Shown here piece by piece: positions 19,379-28,254 of a stretch of DNA of 64,000 bases (positions within the stretch are counted from its first letter, which is position 1; every line of letters begins with the position of its first letter). Below the pieces are notes generated by a model. That model was not told where the DNA came from and ran no database searches. It worked only from the letters and a program-made list of their open reading frames with translations. Origin of the DNA: Acidobacteriota bacterium (GTDB taxonomy: Bacteria > Acidobacteriota > Thermoanaerobaculia > Gp7-AA8 > JAHWKK01); NCBI GenBank assembly GCA_019347945.1, contig JAHWKK010000009.1, forward strand, positions 1 to 64,000, in the 5' to 3' direction. Made by a program: the position numbers and the translations under genes.

Positions 19379-19804
19379 TCAGAACGGTACGTTGTCGTCG
19401 TCGGGACCGTCGTTGCCGACGCCGACCGGCTCGTAGGAATCCTGAGATCCCGAGCCTCCTCCGTCGCTCTTGCTACCGAGCATCTGCATCTCCCTGGCGT
19501 GGATCTCGGTTCGGTACTTCTTCTGCCCGGTCTCCTTGTCGTCCCAGGAATCATGTCGGATCTGCCCTTCGATGTAGACGAGCTTTCCTTTCCTCAGATA
19601 CTGCCCGCAGATCTCCGCGAGGCGTCCGAACGCAACGATGTTGTGCCAGTCGGTCCGTTCCTGCTTCTGACCCTCACGATCGGTGTACCTGTCGTCCGTC
19701 GCAATCGAGAATTTGGCGACTGTGGTTCCGGACGGGGTCGACCGAATCTCCGGATCACGACCGAGACGGCCAACCAGAATGGCTTTGTTCACTGAACCTG
19801 ACAT
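19379..19804 (-). CDS. ssb: single-stranded DNA-binding protein
   Basis: A 141-residue SSB with the OB fold start NKAILVGRLGRDPEIR, the strand segment VAKFSIATDD, the WHNIVAFGRLAEI block and KGKLVYIEGQIR. The C-terminal tail is disordered and ends in the acidic DDDNVPF peptide, which recruits repair and replication partners in the family. It is monocistronic. The upstream 287 bases up to dtd hold the GATCAGG tandem array. Confidence 0.95.
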   Translation of the reverse strand: MSGSVNKAILVGRLGRDPEIRSTPSGTTVAKFSIATDDRYTDREGQKQERTDWHNIVAFGRLAEICGQYLRKGKLVYIEGQIRHDSWDDKETGQKKYRTEIHAREMQMLGSKSDGGGSGSQDSYEPVGVGNDGPDDDNVPF

Positions 19805-19974
19805 ATTGAAATCTCCTTGCCGCCGTCAGTGACGGCGATCTCTTCAAAAAAGTTTCGGGATTTCTGCCGGACGTCCACCGATCGAGTCAGATCCGGTGCG
19901 TGTAGCCGGGCGCCGGCAGGGTGTAGGGAATGTGCGCGAGCTGGCATCGCGAGTGGATCGCGGGGATTATATAC

Positions 19975-20078
19975 GATCAGGGATCAGGGATCAGGGATCA
20001 GGGATCAGGGATCAGGGATCGGGGATCAGGATCAGGGATCAGGGATCAGGGGTCAGGGGTCAGGGATCAGGGATCAGG
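19975..20078 (+). repeat. GATCAGG heptamer tandem array
   Basis: Fifteen head-to-tail units of the 7-base word GATCAGG, one of them 6 bases long and a few with single changes (GATCGGG, GGTCAGG). The array fills the space between the divergent ssb and dtd and ends 13 bases before the dtd start. A shorter copy in the opposite orientation follows dtd. Confidence 0.97.
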
Positions 20079-20091
20079 TAGCCGGAGTCGA

Positions 20092-20535
20092 ATGATCAGT
20101 GTGATTCAACGCGTTCGAAAAGCGTCGGTGTCGGTCGATGGCCATGTGGTCGGCAGCATCGACGGAGGAATGATGATTCTCGCAGCCGTCGAGAAGGGTG
20201 ACGACGAGAGCCTCATCGAGCGCTGTGCCCGCAAACTGGTGTCGTTGAGGATCTTCCCGGACGAGGAAGGGCGGATGAATCGCTCGATCGAGGAGAGCGG
20301 CGGATCGATCCTCGCGGTGTCGCAGTTCACCCTCGCGGGGTCGATTCGAAAGGGTCGGCGGCCGAGCTTCGAGAACGCCGAAGAGCCGGAGCGCGCCCGT
20401 ACTCTGTTCGATCTCTTCGTCCGAACGCTCCGAAGCGAAGGGATCCACGTCGAGACCGGCGAGTTCGGCGCTATGATGATCGTGAGCCTCGAAAATGACG
20501 GTCCGGTCACATTCGTCCTGCGGTTGCCGGAGTAG
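20092..20535 (+). CDS. dtd: D-aminoacyl-tRNA deacylase
   Basis: A 147-residue DTD enzyme that removes D-amino acids (and glycine wrongly attached to tRNA-Ala) from tRNA. The active-site signatures are SQFTLAGSIRKGRRPSF and the Gly-Pro motif in DGPVTFVL. The family start MISVIQRVRKASV fits ATG 20092, with GGAG 7 bases upstream; longer in-frame versions run through the tandem repeat and are not used. Complementary repeat arrays flank the gene on both sides, so its transcript could fold end to end. It is convergent with rseP. Confidence 0.95.
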   Translation: MISVIQRVRKASVSVDGHVVGSIDGGMMILAAVEKGDDESLIERCARKLVSLRIFPDEEGRMNRSIEESGGSILAVSQFTLAGSIRKGRRPSFENAEEPERARTLFDLFVRTLRSEGIHVETGEFGAMMIVSLENDGPVTFVLRLPE

Positions 20536-20539
20536 CAGG

Positions 20540-20563
20540 AAAAACAGGGATCACTGATCCCTG
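20540..20563 (-). terminator. intrinsic terminator of the cdsA-dxr-rseP operon
   Basis: Read on the minus strand, a perfect 9-bp stem CAGGGATCA/TGATCCCTG with a one-base centre (20563-20545) is followed by five T (20544-20540). The stem is built from the edge of the inverted heptamer array, so the repeat doubles as the terminator. A loop of one base means the innermost pairs must open. Confidence 0.65.
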
Positions 20564-20584
20564 ATCCCTGCTCCCTGATCCCTG
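20552..20584 (-). repeat. inverted partner of the GATCAGG array
   Basis: About four units of TGATCCC (one reads TGCTCCC), the reverse complement of the array that precedes dtd. It separates the dtd stop from the rseP stop and overlaps the terminator hairpin. Confidence 0.9.
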
Positions 20585-20586
20585 CG

Positions 20587-21897
20587 TCATCCAGCCATGA
20601 GCCGGAAACTTCGGATGACGTCGTTGAGAATGATTGCCGCCATCAATGCCACGATCAGAAAGAAACCGGCGTATTGAATGAAGGTTCGCGCCCTGAGCGA
20701 AATATCCCTCCGCATGACCCCTTCGACCAGGAGAATCGCCATCTGCCCTCCGTCGAGCACCGGGACGGGAACGAGGTTCAGGATCGCGAGATTGAGCGAG
20801 ATTACTGCGAGCAGATAGATCATCGGCTGCACGCCCGCACGGAACATCTGTCCCGATATCCGGGCAATCTCGATCGGTCCGCTGAAATCCTGGACGCTCG
20901 GTCGGACGACGAGCCGCTTGAGCGTCACGAAGATGACCATTGTCATCCGCCAGTTCCTGTCGAGACTCTCGTCAAAAGCTTCACCAAAGCCGGGAGTGTG
21001 AGTGACGTAGGGCTGGGCAAAACCCGGCCAGATTTCCTCCTCACCCGATCGCGGAGGGAGCGTCAGCTCGAGCGTGTCGGTGCCGCGGCGAACGCTCATT
21101 CGGATGCCCGTCGCGGCCCCCTCCTCCATCGCGGCCTCGAAGTCGAGAAGCTGTTCGACCTCCCGGTTCCCGGCGCGGACGATCACATCACCCTCGCGCA
21201 GACCGGCGCGATCCGCCGCGGAGCCCGGCAGAACCTCCCCGATCTCAGCAGGGAACCACGGCCGGATTCCGATCTGCCCGGCCGATCCGAGCTCGGTCAG
21301 CACGCGCTCCGGAATGACGGTCGTCCGCAGAGTCCCACCTTCGCGAAGATACTCGACCTCGATGGGGGTCTCGGAATTGATCCCGATCGCGATTCGCAGA
21401 TCTTCCCATGTCTCGATCGGGCGTCCGTCGACTGCCGTGACCAGGTCACCCGGCCGCAAACCGGCCTCAGCGGCCGGCCTGCCCTCGACGACTTGACCGA
21501 TGCGCGGCTCGTCGTCGCGAAGCTGCTGGGTTCCCATCATCAGAAACCACATCATGAACACAATGGCGAGAATGACATTCGCAACCGGTCCTGCAGCGAG
21601 AATCAGAAACCGCTGCCATCGCGGCTTCGATGTAACCTCGTCCGGAGCACCTGCCGGTTCCTCATCGGTCATATCACCCGCCAGACGGACGTAGCCTCCC
21701 AGGGGCAGCAGCGAAATGCGGTAGTCGGTCCCGTTCCTGACGAAACCCGCGATCCGCTTCCCGAACCCGAACGAATAGGTCAGAACCCTGACACCAAAGG
21801 CACGAGCGGCCAGAAAATGCGCGGTCTCGTGAGCGAAGACGAGAATTCCCAGAACGATGACGAACCCGAAGATGTTGGTCGGTATGTTCTGAAGCAT
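20587..21897 (-). CDS. rseP: RIP metalloprotease RseP (site-2 protease)
   Basis: A 436-residue membrane-embedded zinc protease that cuts anti-sigma factors or signal-peptide remnants within the inner membrane. The zinc site HETAH is in the first membrane segment (residues 24-28), and the third ligand motif NLVPVPVLDGG is near the C-terminus. Two PDZ domains lie in between, each with the A-x-x-A-G-L-R-x-G-D pattern (AAEAGLRPGD and AADRAGLREGD). It is the last gene of a cdsA-dxr-rseP operon, a common arrangement for envelope and isoprenoid genes; uppS and bamA are not adjacent here. Confidence 0.95.
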   Translation of the reverse strand: MLQNIPTNIFGFVIVLGILVFAHETAHFLAARAFGVRVLTYSFGFGKRIAGFVRNGTDYRISLLPLGGYVRLAGDMTDEEPAGAPDEVTSKPRWQRFLILAAGPVANVILAIVFMMWFLMMGTQQLRDDEPRIGQVVEGRPAAEAGLRPGDLVTAVDGRPIETWEDLRIAIGINSETPIEVEYLREGGTLRTTVIPERVLTELGSAGQIGIRPWFPAEIGEVLPGSAADRAGLREGDVIVRAGNREVEQLLDFEAAMEEGAATGIRMSVRRGTDTLELTLPPRSGEEEIWPGFAQPYVTHTPGFGEAFDESLDRNWRMTMVIFVTLKRLVVRPSVQDFSGPIEIARISGQMFRAGVQPMIYLLAVISLNLAILNLVPVPVLDGGQMAILLVEGVMRRDISLRARTFIQYAGFFLIVALMAAIILNDVIRSFRLMAG

Positions 21898-21903
21898 CGT
21901 TCG

Positions 21904-23073
21904 CTAATCAACCAATGAAGCACCCGCTTCATTGCGTGCCCAGCGATCCCACTCGAGGGCTTCCTCCACCGAGCTCACCCGAGCGACGACACGGGACTCG
22001 TGCGCGTCCATGGTCCGCCGGACGACCTCGACGATTCCCCGAAAGGGGAGCCCGCCGGCGAGAAATCTCTCGACGGCGACTTCGTTCGCGGCATTCAGCA
22101 CAGCCGGCATCGAGCCCCCCGTTCGGCACGCCCTGTATGCGAGAGCGACCGCCGGAAACCTCTCGGCTTCAACCTCGAGGAACTCCAGCCGGGCGACCTG
22201 CGCGAGATCGAGCCGCGCATAAGGAGCCTCGATCCTGTCGGGCCACGTCAGACAATACTGGATCGGGAACTTCATGTCGGTCGTCGAGAGCTGGGCGATG
22301 ATCGACCCGTCGATGTACTCGACCATGGAATGCACGATCGACTGTGGATGGATGATGATGCCGATCTGGTTCGCGTCGAAACCGAACAGGTGATGCGCTT
22401 CGATCACCTCGAGTCCCTTGTTCATCATCGTTGCGGAATCGATCGAGATCTTGTTCCCCATCTGCCAGGTCGGGTGCGCGAGTGCTTCATCGACCGTGAC
22501 CGAATCGAGCTCGGACAGCTTTCGCGACAACAAAGGTCCTCCCGACGCGGTGAGCACGATGCGACGCACCTCGCGCTGGTGACCGCAGACGAGCGCCTGA
22601 TGGACCGCGCAATGCTCGGAGTCGATCGGGAGGATCATCCCGCCCCCCTCCCTCGCCGCTCGCATCATCACCTCGCCGGCCGCAACGAGCACCTCCTTGT
22701 TGGCGATCCCGACCCGTTTGCCCTTTTTCAGCGCCGCATGGACTGGTGGGATCCCCGCGGCCCCGACGATTCCGGCCACGACGATGTCCGCCTCGCTCAT
22801 CGTCGCCACCTGCGAGGCCCCGTCTGCTCCGTGAACGATCTCGAGCGATCCGCGATCGTCTCCCAGCAATTCGCGCAACTTCTCGACGCTCTCCGGTTTC
22901 CGAACCGAGACGAGTGACGGTCGGACGCGGCGTATCTGGTCGGCGAGCAACTCGAGATTACCGCCGGCCGCGAGACCGGTCACTTCGAACCGGTCGGCAA
23001 ACTCGTCGATCACTTCCAGCGTGCTGCGCCCGATCGATCCCGTGCTCCCCAGGATGGCCACGCCTTTCGTCAT
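21904..23073 (-). CDS. dxr: 1-deoxy-D-xylulose 5-phosphate reductoisomerase
   Basis: A 389-residue enzyme that converts deoxyxylulose phosphate to methylerythritol phosphate with NADPH, the committed step of bacterial isoprenoid synthesis. It shows GSTGSIGRSTLEVI (NADPH loop), ANKEVLVAAGE, PIDSEHCAVHQ (metal Asp/Glu), ATMMNKGLEVIEAHHLF and the C-terminal helical domain. Its start overlaps the cdsA stop by 4 bases (ATGA), and 6 bases separate its end from rseP. Confidence 0.97.
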   Translation of the reverse strand: MTKGVAILGSTGSIGRSTLEVIDEFADRFEVTGLAAGGNLELLADQIRRVRPSLVSVRKPESVEKLRELLGDDRGSLEIVHGADGASQVATMSEADIVVAGIVGAAGIPPVHAALKKGKRVGIANKEVLVAAGEVMMRAAREGGGMILPIDSEHCAVHQALVCGHQREVRRIVLTASGGPLLSRKLSELDSVTVDEALAHPTWQMGNKISIDSATMMNKGLEVIEAHHLFGFDANQIGIIIHPQSIVHSMVEYIDGSIIAQLSTTDMKFPIQYCLTWPDRIEAPYARLDLAQVARLEFLEVEAERFPAVALAYRACRTGGSMPAVLNAANEVAVERFLAGGLPFRGIVEVVRRTMDAHESRVVARVSSVEEALEWDRWARNEAGASLVD

Positions 23074-23915
23074 CCCGGAATCCCTCCGGCACCGCTGAGC
23101 AACGCCCAGTAGGTGTAGAGAACGGGAGCAGCGAAAAGAAGCGAATCGATCCGATCCAGAATCCCCCCATGTCCCGGCAGAAGACCTCCCGAATCCTTCA
23201 CCGCCGCTGAACGCTTCCAGGCGGATTCGACCAGGTCCCCTACGACGCCGACGAGCGAGAGCAGCGCTCCGCAGAGGAGGGCATGAAACATCGGGATCTC
23301 CGGAAAGAAAGTCGTCTGTGCGACCGCTGCGCCGACGACCGCACCAGCCAGACCCCCGACCAGCCCTTCGACCGTCTTCTTCGGACTGACCTTCGGGAGG
23401 AGCTTGGTTTTTCCGAAGGCTCTTCCCGTGTAATAGGCAGCGGTGTCACCCGCCCAGACCGAGGCGAGGAGAAAGAAAATGAGCTCGGGACCAACAGGGA
23501 AATCGAGCCTCGTCCGGATCAACGCGCCGACCGTCATTCCGATGTAGAGCGTCGCGAGCGTCGTCACGGCGGTCCCGGGCAGCGCGGTCTCGAGATCTGC
23601 CCGGGAGATGAGCCAGATCGCGGGAAGCACGAGAAGAACTGCATAAATACCCGTCTCGACGGAGATTCGGTCGTCGACGAAAGTTGCCAGGATCATCAAG
23701 AGCAAAAGTTCGGATGCAACCTTATGAACGACGTATCCCTTGGCTGCTCCAAAGGAGAGAAACTCCCACAGGGCGAATGCACCCACAAGAGCCATGAAGA
23801 CCACGAATACGAGAGGGTGCCCCCACCCGACGATCCAGATCAGAATGGGCAACCCGATCAGAGCCGTCAGCTCACGCGCCCAACCTCTTTTCTCACCCGT
23901 TTCCGGTACGGACAT
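23070..23915 (-). CDS. cdsA: phosphatidate cytidylyltransferase
   Basis: A roughly 281-residue membrane enzyme that makes CDP-diacylglycerol from phosphatidate and CTP, the branch point of phospholipid synthesis. It has about eight hydrophobic segments. The family signature near the C-terminus is complete (KRSAAVKDSGGLLPGHGGIL followed by DRIDSL), with the catalytic metal Asp residues. ATG 23915 gives the usual length and follows a GGCGGAG; ATG 23948 and GTG 24011 would lengthen the cytoplasmic tail. It is the first gene of the cdsA-dxr-rseP operon. Confidence 0.93.
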   Translation of the reverse strand: MSVPETGEKRGWARELTALIGLPILIWIVGWGHPLVFVVFMALVGAFALWEFLSFGAAKGYVVHKVASELLLLMILATFVDDRISVETGIYAVLLVLPAIWLISRADLETALPGTAVTTLATLYIGMTVGALIRTRLDFPVGPELIFFLLASVWAGDTAAYYTGRAFGKTKLLPKVSPKKTVEGLVGGLAGAVVGAAVAQTTFFPEIPMFHALLCGALLSLVGVVGDLVESAWKRSAAVKDSGGLLPGHGGILDRIDSLLFAAPVLYTYWALLSGAGGIPG

Positions 23916-24221
23916 CTCCGCCACGTTACCCTCGGCCTGTTCGCGCATCACGGTCGATCTTATCCGATGCAGCAGGGCCACATCCGATGAGCGTAAGTCA
24001 GTCAGAAACACACCCCGATCAGGATCTCGGGTTGCTATTGTTCACCCGGTGGCCAGCGCAGTCGTGTCGTGAACAGCCCGCGGTCGCGAAAAATGAGGAG
24101 CACCTCGCGGAGATCGCGGCGCCTCCCTGGCCAGGACTGATCGGCATCCTCGATTCCGGCAAAGTTACCAAAACGAGTTTACTCAGGCGGGCGCAGCGAA
24201 GAGACCAATTGCTCTGAGAGC
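23916..24221. other. intergenic region without a recognised feature
   Basis: About 300 bases lie between the cdsA start and the TetR stop. Part may encode an N-terminal extension of CdsA. I see no convincing gene, hairpin terminator or RNA in the rest; an AT-richer patch near 24165-24185 could be promoter DNA for cdsA. Confidence 0.4.
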
Positions 24222-24857
24222 TCACCCCAGCCCGTCAAGAAGCGCCTCCATCACGGCTGCGACCTGATCACGGGAAAACGGGAGAGCCTGACCGAGCCGG
24301 TCCGCGATCAGCCGCTCCCGGATCATTCCTTCCGCGGCCCCGATCAGCGCGGTGGTGAGGGCGTTGTTCTCCAGCGCAGGGCGGATCGAAGCTTCGGTCT
24401 TGGCACGTTGAATCAGTGTAGTCAGCAGCTTTCGGAACCTGATGAAGCCTTCGGAGATGAAAATTTCGTGCGTTGCGCCCCTGATCCGTCGTCCTTCGAA
24501 CAGGAAGATCGTCGCAAGATCGTGATCCTCGCGGAACGAGTCCATCAGGATCTCGAGAACAGTCAGTATGGCCTGCCGTCCCGTGGCCGCCCCGATGACC
24601 CGGTCCTGGATCGCCGGGTTGATCGCCTCCCAGCTCTCATTAAAGATCGCCTCGAGCACTCCCGCCTTTCCTCCGAAATAGCGCACGAGTTGCGATTCCG
24701 AGGTCTGAGCCGCGCGGGCGATTGACGCCGTGGAGGTTGCTTCATAGCCGTTCTGTGCGAACAGAGTCTTCGCGGCATTGAGGAGCCGCAGGCGGGAGCT
24801 GAGGGTCGAGTCGGGACCGGGATTCATGAGTCGATTCTGAGGTGGTAGGCGTATCAC
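24222..24857 (-). CDS. TetR family transcriptional regulator
   Basis: A 211-residue regulator with an N-terminal helix-turn-helix: LLNAAKTLFAQNGYEATSTASIARAAQTSESQLVRYFGGKAGVLEA carries the TetR pattern, with the recognition helix around SESQLVRYF. The helical C-terminal part would bind an unknown small ligand. GTG 24857 or ATG 24827 may be the start. It is not next to an obvious transporter or enzyme target: cdsA lies downstream in the same direction about 300 bases away, and tRNA-Asn lies upstream. Confidence 0.88.
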   Translation of the reverse strand: MIRLPPQNRLMNPGPDSTLSSRLRLLNAAKTLFAQNGYEATSTASIARAAQTSESQLVRYFGGKAGVLEAIFNESWEAINPAIQDRVIGAATGRQAILTVLEILMDSFREDHDLATIFLFEGRRIRGATHEIFISEGFIRFRKLLTTLIQRAKTEASIRPALENNALTTALIGAAEGMIRERLIADRLGQALPFSRDQVAAVMEALLDGLG

Positions 24858-24979
24858 TTCCAGTATATCGCGCCCTCGAGCGCTGCGGGATCGGCCCGTA
24901 AACCGGCAGCGAGAGGGGAACCTCGATTACGAACGAGACGACACGGAGAAACCGAGCTCGTCTCCGACCGAAGGTTCAT

Positions 24980-25055
24980 TGGCTGGGGCGGCAGGACTCG
25001 AACCTGCGATCTCCCGGTTAACAGCCGGGCGCGATACCAGCTACGCCACACCCCA
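24980..25055 (-). tRNA. tRNA-Asn (anticodon GTT)
   Basis: A full cloverleaf on the minus strand. The acceptor stem TGGGGTG pairs with CGCCCCA (one G-T), the anticodon stem CCCGG/CCGGG closes the loop CTGTTAA with anticodon GTT, and the T stem GCAGG/CCTGC encloses TTCGAGT. The discriminator base is G and the CCA end is encoded. The total is 76 bases with CCA. Confidence 0.95.
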
Positions 25056-25115
25056 ACTATCGGAGCCAAACGGCTCGCACCGCACCGTTGATTCCAGATG
25101 CCGTCTGCCCGGGGA

Positions 25116-25157
25116 GGCGGTTGCGGGTTACCGGTAGCCAGTTGCGAGTTGGCGGTT
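25116..25157 (+). repeat. degenerate GGCGGTT-type heptamer array
   Basis: Six consecutive 7-base units, mostly ending in GTT (GGCGGTT, GCGGGTT, ACCGGTA, GCCAGTT, GCGAGTT, GGCGGTT). It lies between tRNA-Asn and ndk; an inverted counterpart follows ndk. Confidence 0.7.
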
Positions 25158-25259
25158 GCGCGGGAATGAGCGCGAGGCGCAAGGGATTGTTGGCGGTCGA
25201 AAACCGGCCGTCCACGGCCACTCGATCCGACCAGACTGGTCGCTCCCTGAAAGGACATC

Positions 25260-25676
25260 ATGTCGAACAGAACCTTTACCATCATCAAGCCGGACTCCGT
25301 CGAAAAGAAGAACGTCGGAAAGATCATCAGCCGCCTCGAGAGCGAGGGCTTTGAGATTCTGGGGCTTCGAAAGCTGCGACTCAGCGAGACGAACGCCCGC
25401 GAGTTCTACGCAATCCATCGGGAACGGCCCTTCTTCGAGGATCTGGTTGCCTACATGACATCCGGACCCGTCTATGTCGCAGCACTCGAAAAGGAGGACG
25501 CCGTCGCGTCGCTCCGGAAGCTCATGGGTGCGACTGATCCGGCGAAGGCGGAGCCCGGTACGATCCGGAGCGAGCTCGGTGAGTCGATCGAGCGTAATGC
25601 GATCCATGGCTCGGACTCGGACGAAAATGCGAAAAACGAGATTGCGTTTTTTTTCGAGGAAACCGATCTGAGCTGA
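25260..25676 (+). CDS. ndk: nucleoside diphosphate kinase
   Basis: A 138-residue enzyme that transfers the gamma phosphate from ATP to other NDPs through a phosphohistidine. The N-terminal [14 protein letters not shown] block, the substrate Arg/Thr region and the active-site NAIHGSDS (His at about 115) are present, with the final FFFEE. ATG 25260 is preceded by AAAGGA. The coding sequence contains a run of eight T near its end, but the frame is intact. It is monocistronic, with heptamer arrays on both sides. Confidence 0.96.
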   Translation: MSNRTFTIIKPDSVEKKNVGKIISRLESEGFEILGLRKLRLSETNAREFYAIHRERPFFEDLVAYMTSGPVYVAALEKEDAVASLRKLMGATDPAKAEPGTIRSELGESIERNAIHGSDSDENAKNEIAFFFEETDLS

Positions 25677-25762
25677 TTTCCACCCCCGAGCGGAATGTGG
25701 TGACACTGCGCGTTCGGAAAAAATGGGATTCACCGCTCCACGCACTCGCAATGCGATTTCGT

Positions 25763-25801
25763 CAACCGGAAACTGGCAACGGCAACCGGCCCCGGCAACC
25801 G
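25763..25801 (-). repeat. inverted heptamer array after ndk
   Basis: On the minus strand the sequence reads as GGTTGCC-like units of 7 or 6 bases (GGTTGCC, GGGGCC, GGTTGCC, GTTGCC, AGTTTCC, GGTTGAC). It is opposite in orientation to the array before ndk and sits against the rlpA stop. Confidence 0.65.
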
Positions 25802-25811
25802 ATAAGGGTCA

Positions 25812-26690
25812 TCAGTCGTCGTGGCGGAGAACGATCGTCTCCAGTCCGGCGGCTTCGAGTCGCTCTCGAACCTCGATTGCCCGGACACGGGACGGCCACG
25901 GACCAACCCGTACGACAATAAGCCCCGTGTCACTGGATACCGTGGTCACGTCGCTGACGAATCTCGAAGCCCTCTCCCGCAGCGTTTCCGCGTTGGCAGG
26001 ATCCCGAAACGCACCGAGCTGAACGATCCATCTCGCACCCGCTTCCTCCGTCCCGACGGGTACCGTTTCGATCTCCTCGATCCGGCTTCCCGATGGGTCG
26101 ACCTGGCGAACGACCTCCCGTCCCCCTCGAACCACCGTGACATCCACCCGATCCACGACAGCCTCCGACGATTCGCTCGCCGACGGTCGCATCGGAAGAT
26201 CGGACTCGCCAATCGTGTCCGGCAGCGGAAAGGCGACCGACGGTGGGCGCACAGGAATTCTGGGAACCTCGAATTTGACCGCGGGCTCCTCGATCCGGAC
26301 GACCACGGGTCGTGGAGCGTCGGACGCTCCCCCCTGCCCCACGACCTCGAGAACCACTGGAGCAACGCCGGCTTGGACCATCCCGATCTCTTCAGCCGCC
26401 GCCCACGAGAGGTCGATGATGCGGCCCTCGACGAACGGACCGCGGTCGTTGATCCGAACCACGACCTTTCTCCCGTTGGCGGGATTGAGGACTTCGACGA
26501 GAGTGCCGAAGGGGAGCGTCCGGTGAGCTGCCGTGAGGCCCCTCGGGTCGAATATCTCCCCGTTCGCGGTCGACCTCCCTGCCAGCTCCTCGCCGTACCA
26601 GCTCGCCAGCCCTCTCACCGGATCGTCCGCCGGGGTTCCGCTGGCACAGCCGAGCACTGCCAGCAGAAGCAGCGCTCCGCCCCTTCTCAT
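25812..26690 (-). CDS. rlpA: RlpA-like septal lipoprotein with SPOR domain
   Basis: A 292-residue lipoprotein: signal peptide with lipobox VLGC (Cys 15), then a double-psi beta-barrel RlpA domain (ASWYGEELAGRSTANGEIFD, AAHRTLPFGTLVEV, VVRINDRGPFVEGRIIDLS). A Pro/Val-rich linker follows, and then a C-terminal SPOR domain (RWIVQLGAFRDPANAETL to the end) that binds glycan strands lacking peptides at the septum. RlpA homologues are lytic transglycosylases or division-site peptidoglycan proteins. The start overlaps the purB stop by 4 bases, an unusual partner but clear translational coupling. Confidence 0.93.
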   Translation of the reverse strand: MRRGGALLLLAVLGCASGTPADDPVRGLASWYGEELAGRSTANGEIFDPRGLTAAHRTLPFGTLVEVLNPANGRKVVVRINDRGPFVEGRIIDLSWAAAEEIGMVQAGVAPVVLEVVGQGGASDAPRPVVVRIEEPAVKFEVPRIPVRPPSVAFPLPDTIGESDLPMRPSASESSEAVVDRVDVTVVRGGREVVRQVDPSGSRIEEIETVPVGTEEAGARWIVQLGAFRDPANAETLRERASRFVSDVTTVSSDTGLIVVRVGPWPSRVRAIEVRERLEAAGLETIVLRHDD

Positions 26691-28126
26691 ACTCTCACCT
26701 CCGAGCTCTCTTCGCGAACCAGCTTCCTTCGAGAATCGAGAATCGGATCGATGACTTCGCGAACGTATTTCTCGGTCTGATGCTCGGAAAGACCGGTGAA
26801 CCTCTCCGGCTCCGCCCCGCTCTCCAGCTCTTCGAGATTCTGACCGAAGGCAGGGTCGTCCGCGATCCTCCGAAGCAGATCGTTGTTCATCCCCCCCGAA
26901 TGAATCGCATCCGCCGCCGCTCTCGCATGCATCCGTACGCGCTCGTGAAGCTCCTGCCTGTCTCCACCGCGCCGGACTCCCTCCATCATCAGATTCTCGG
27001 TCATCATGAAAGGAAGCTCCCGCTCCACGTTCGAGCGGATCACGTCTTCGTGCACGACCAGTCCGCTCGTGACGTTGTCGTAAAGGATGGCGATCGCATC
27101 AGCCGCCAGAAATGCCTCGGGAATCGCGATCCGGCGATTCGCGGAATCGTCGAGCGTGCGCTCGAACCATTGCGTTGCCGCCGTGAACGCAGGATTCTGG
27201 CGGTTCACGATGAGATGTCTCGCGAGCGCGTCCATTCTCTCGGTTCGCATCGGATTGCGTTTGTACGCCATGGCGGACGAGCCGATCTGCTGCTCCTCGA
27301 AAGGTTCCTCGATCTCGTGGAGATGCTGCAGGAGCCGGATGTCGTACGCGAACTTGGAGGCCGACTGGGCGAACTGCGCGAGCGCATCGACGACCAGTGA
27401 GTCCTGCTTGCGAGTGTACGTCTGTCCGGAGACCGCGACGACGTTCTCGAATCCCAGTTTTTCGGCGAACTTCTTCTCGAGCGCGTCGACTTTCTCTCGG
27501 TCGCCATCAAACAATCGGAGAAATGAGGCCTGCGTCCCCGTCGCCCCTTTCACTCCCAGCAGTGCGAGAGTCCGGCGCCGGCGCGTCAGCTCCTCCCAGT
27601 CGATGACGAGATCCTGAAGCCAGAGCGTCGCGCGCTTGCCCACGGTCGTGAGCTGAGCGGGCTGGAAATGCGTGAATGCGAGTGTCGGAAGCGCTCGATG
27701 TTTCCAGGCGAAGTCCCTGAGCCTGGCGATGATCGTGATCAATCCCTGCTCGAGAAGATCGAGCGCATCCGCCATCTGCAGCACGTCGGTGTTGTCCGTC
27801 ACGTAGGCCGATGTAGCGCCGAGATGAATGATCCCTCGCGCTTCAGGTGCCTGTTCCCCGAACGCATGGACGTGGGCCATGACATCGTGTAGGACTTCCC
27901 GCTCGCGCTTTTCGGCCAGCTCGTAGTCGATGTCGTTCTGCACTCCACGCATCGCGGCGATCTGCGCTTCGCTGATCGGAAGGCCCAGCTCGCGCTCGGC
28001 CTCGGCGAGAACGATCCAGAGTCTCCTCCATGAGCGAAAACGATACTCCTGAGAAAAAATGTAGGACATCCGCTCGGAGGCATAACGCTCGGTCAGTGGC
28101 TGAACGGCTTTCGTTCGGTCCGTCAT
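26687..28126 (-). CDS. purB: adenylosuccinate lyase
   Basis: A 479-residue member of the fumarase/aspartase superfamily that acts twice in purine synthesis, releasing fumarate from SAICAR and from adenylosuccinate. The signature loop SSAMAYKRNPMRTERM is present with the catalytic Ser, along with HLGATSAYVTDN and AFTHFQPAQLTT (catalytic His). It is at the long end of the family. It heads a two-gene unit with rlpA and is divergent from the HEAT-repeat gene. Confidence 0.96.
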   Translation of the reverse strand: MTDRTKAVQPLTERYASERMSYIFSQEYRFRSWRRLWIVLAEAERELGLPISEAQIAAMRGVQNDIDYELAEKREREVLHDVMAHVHAFGEQAPEARGIIHLGATSAYVTDNTDVLQMADALDLLEQGLITIIARLRDFAWKHRALPTLAFTHFQPAQLTTVGKRATLWLQDLVIDWEELTRRRRTLALLGVKGATGTQASFLRLFDGDREKVDALEKKFAEKLGFENVVAVSGQTYTRKQDSLVVDALAQFAQSASKFAYDIRLLQHLHEIEEPFEEQQIGSSAMAYKRNPMRTERMDALARHLIVNRQNPAFTAATQWFERTLDDSANRRIAIPEAFLAADAIAILYDNVTSGLVVHEDVIRSNVERELPFMMTENLMMEGVRRGGDRQELHERVRMHARAAADAIHSGGMNNDLLRRIADDPAFGQNLEELESGAEPERFTGLSEHQTEKYVREVIDPILDSRRKLVREESSEVRV

Positions 28127-28254
28127 CTCGAGATCATTTTCTCACGTTGCGAAAATACCGGCCGTCGACGGGGTCGAAAACCTTGCGGCCCGCAACCGGG
28201 CGTGCCGGCCACCTTCGCCACCGGGCGCTTCCCCTCCCGCTCCGCCTGGGTGAG

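Noticed and set aside
19975-20078. CRISPR array
   Set aside because: Units are 7 bases with no spacers, and no cas gene is near.
20674-21918. 414-residue frame antisense to rseP
   Set aside because: No recognisable domain and biased composition typical of a reverse-frame shadow.
25620-25665. Frameshift or slippage site in ndk at the T8 run
   Set aside because: The frame is intact and the protein has its normal length and ending.
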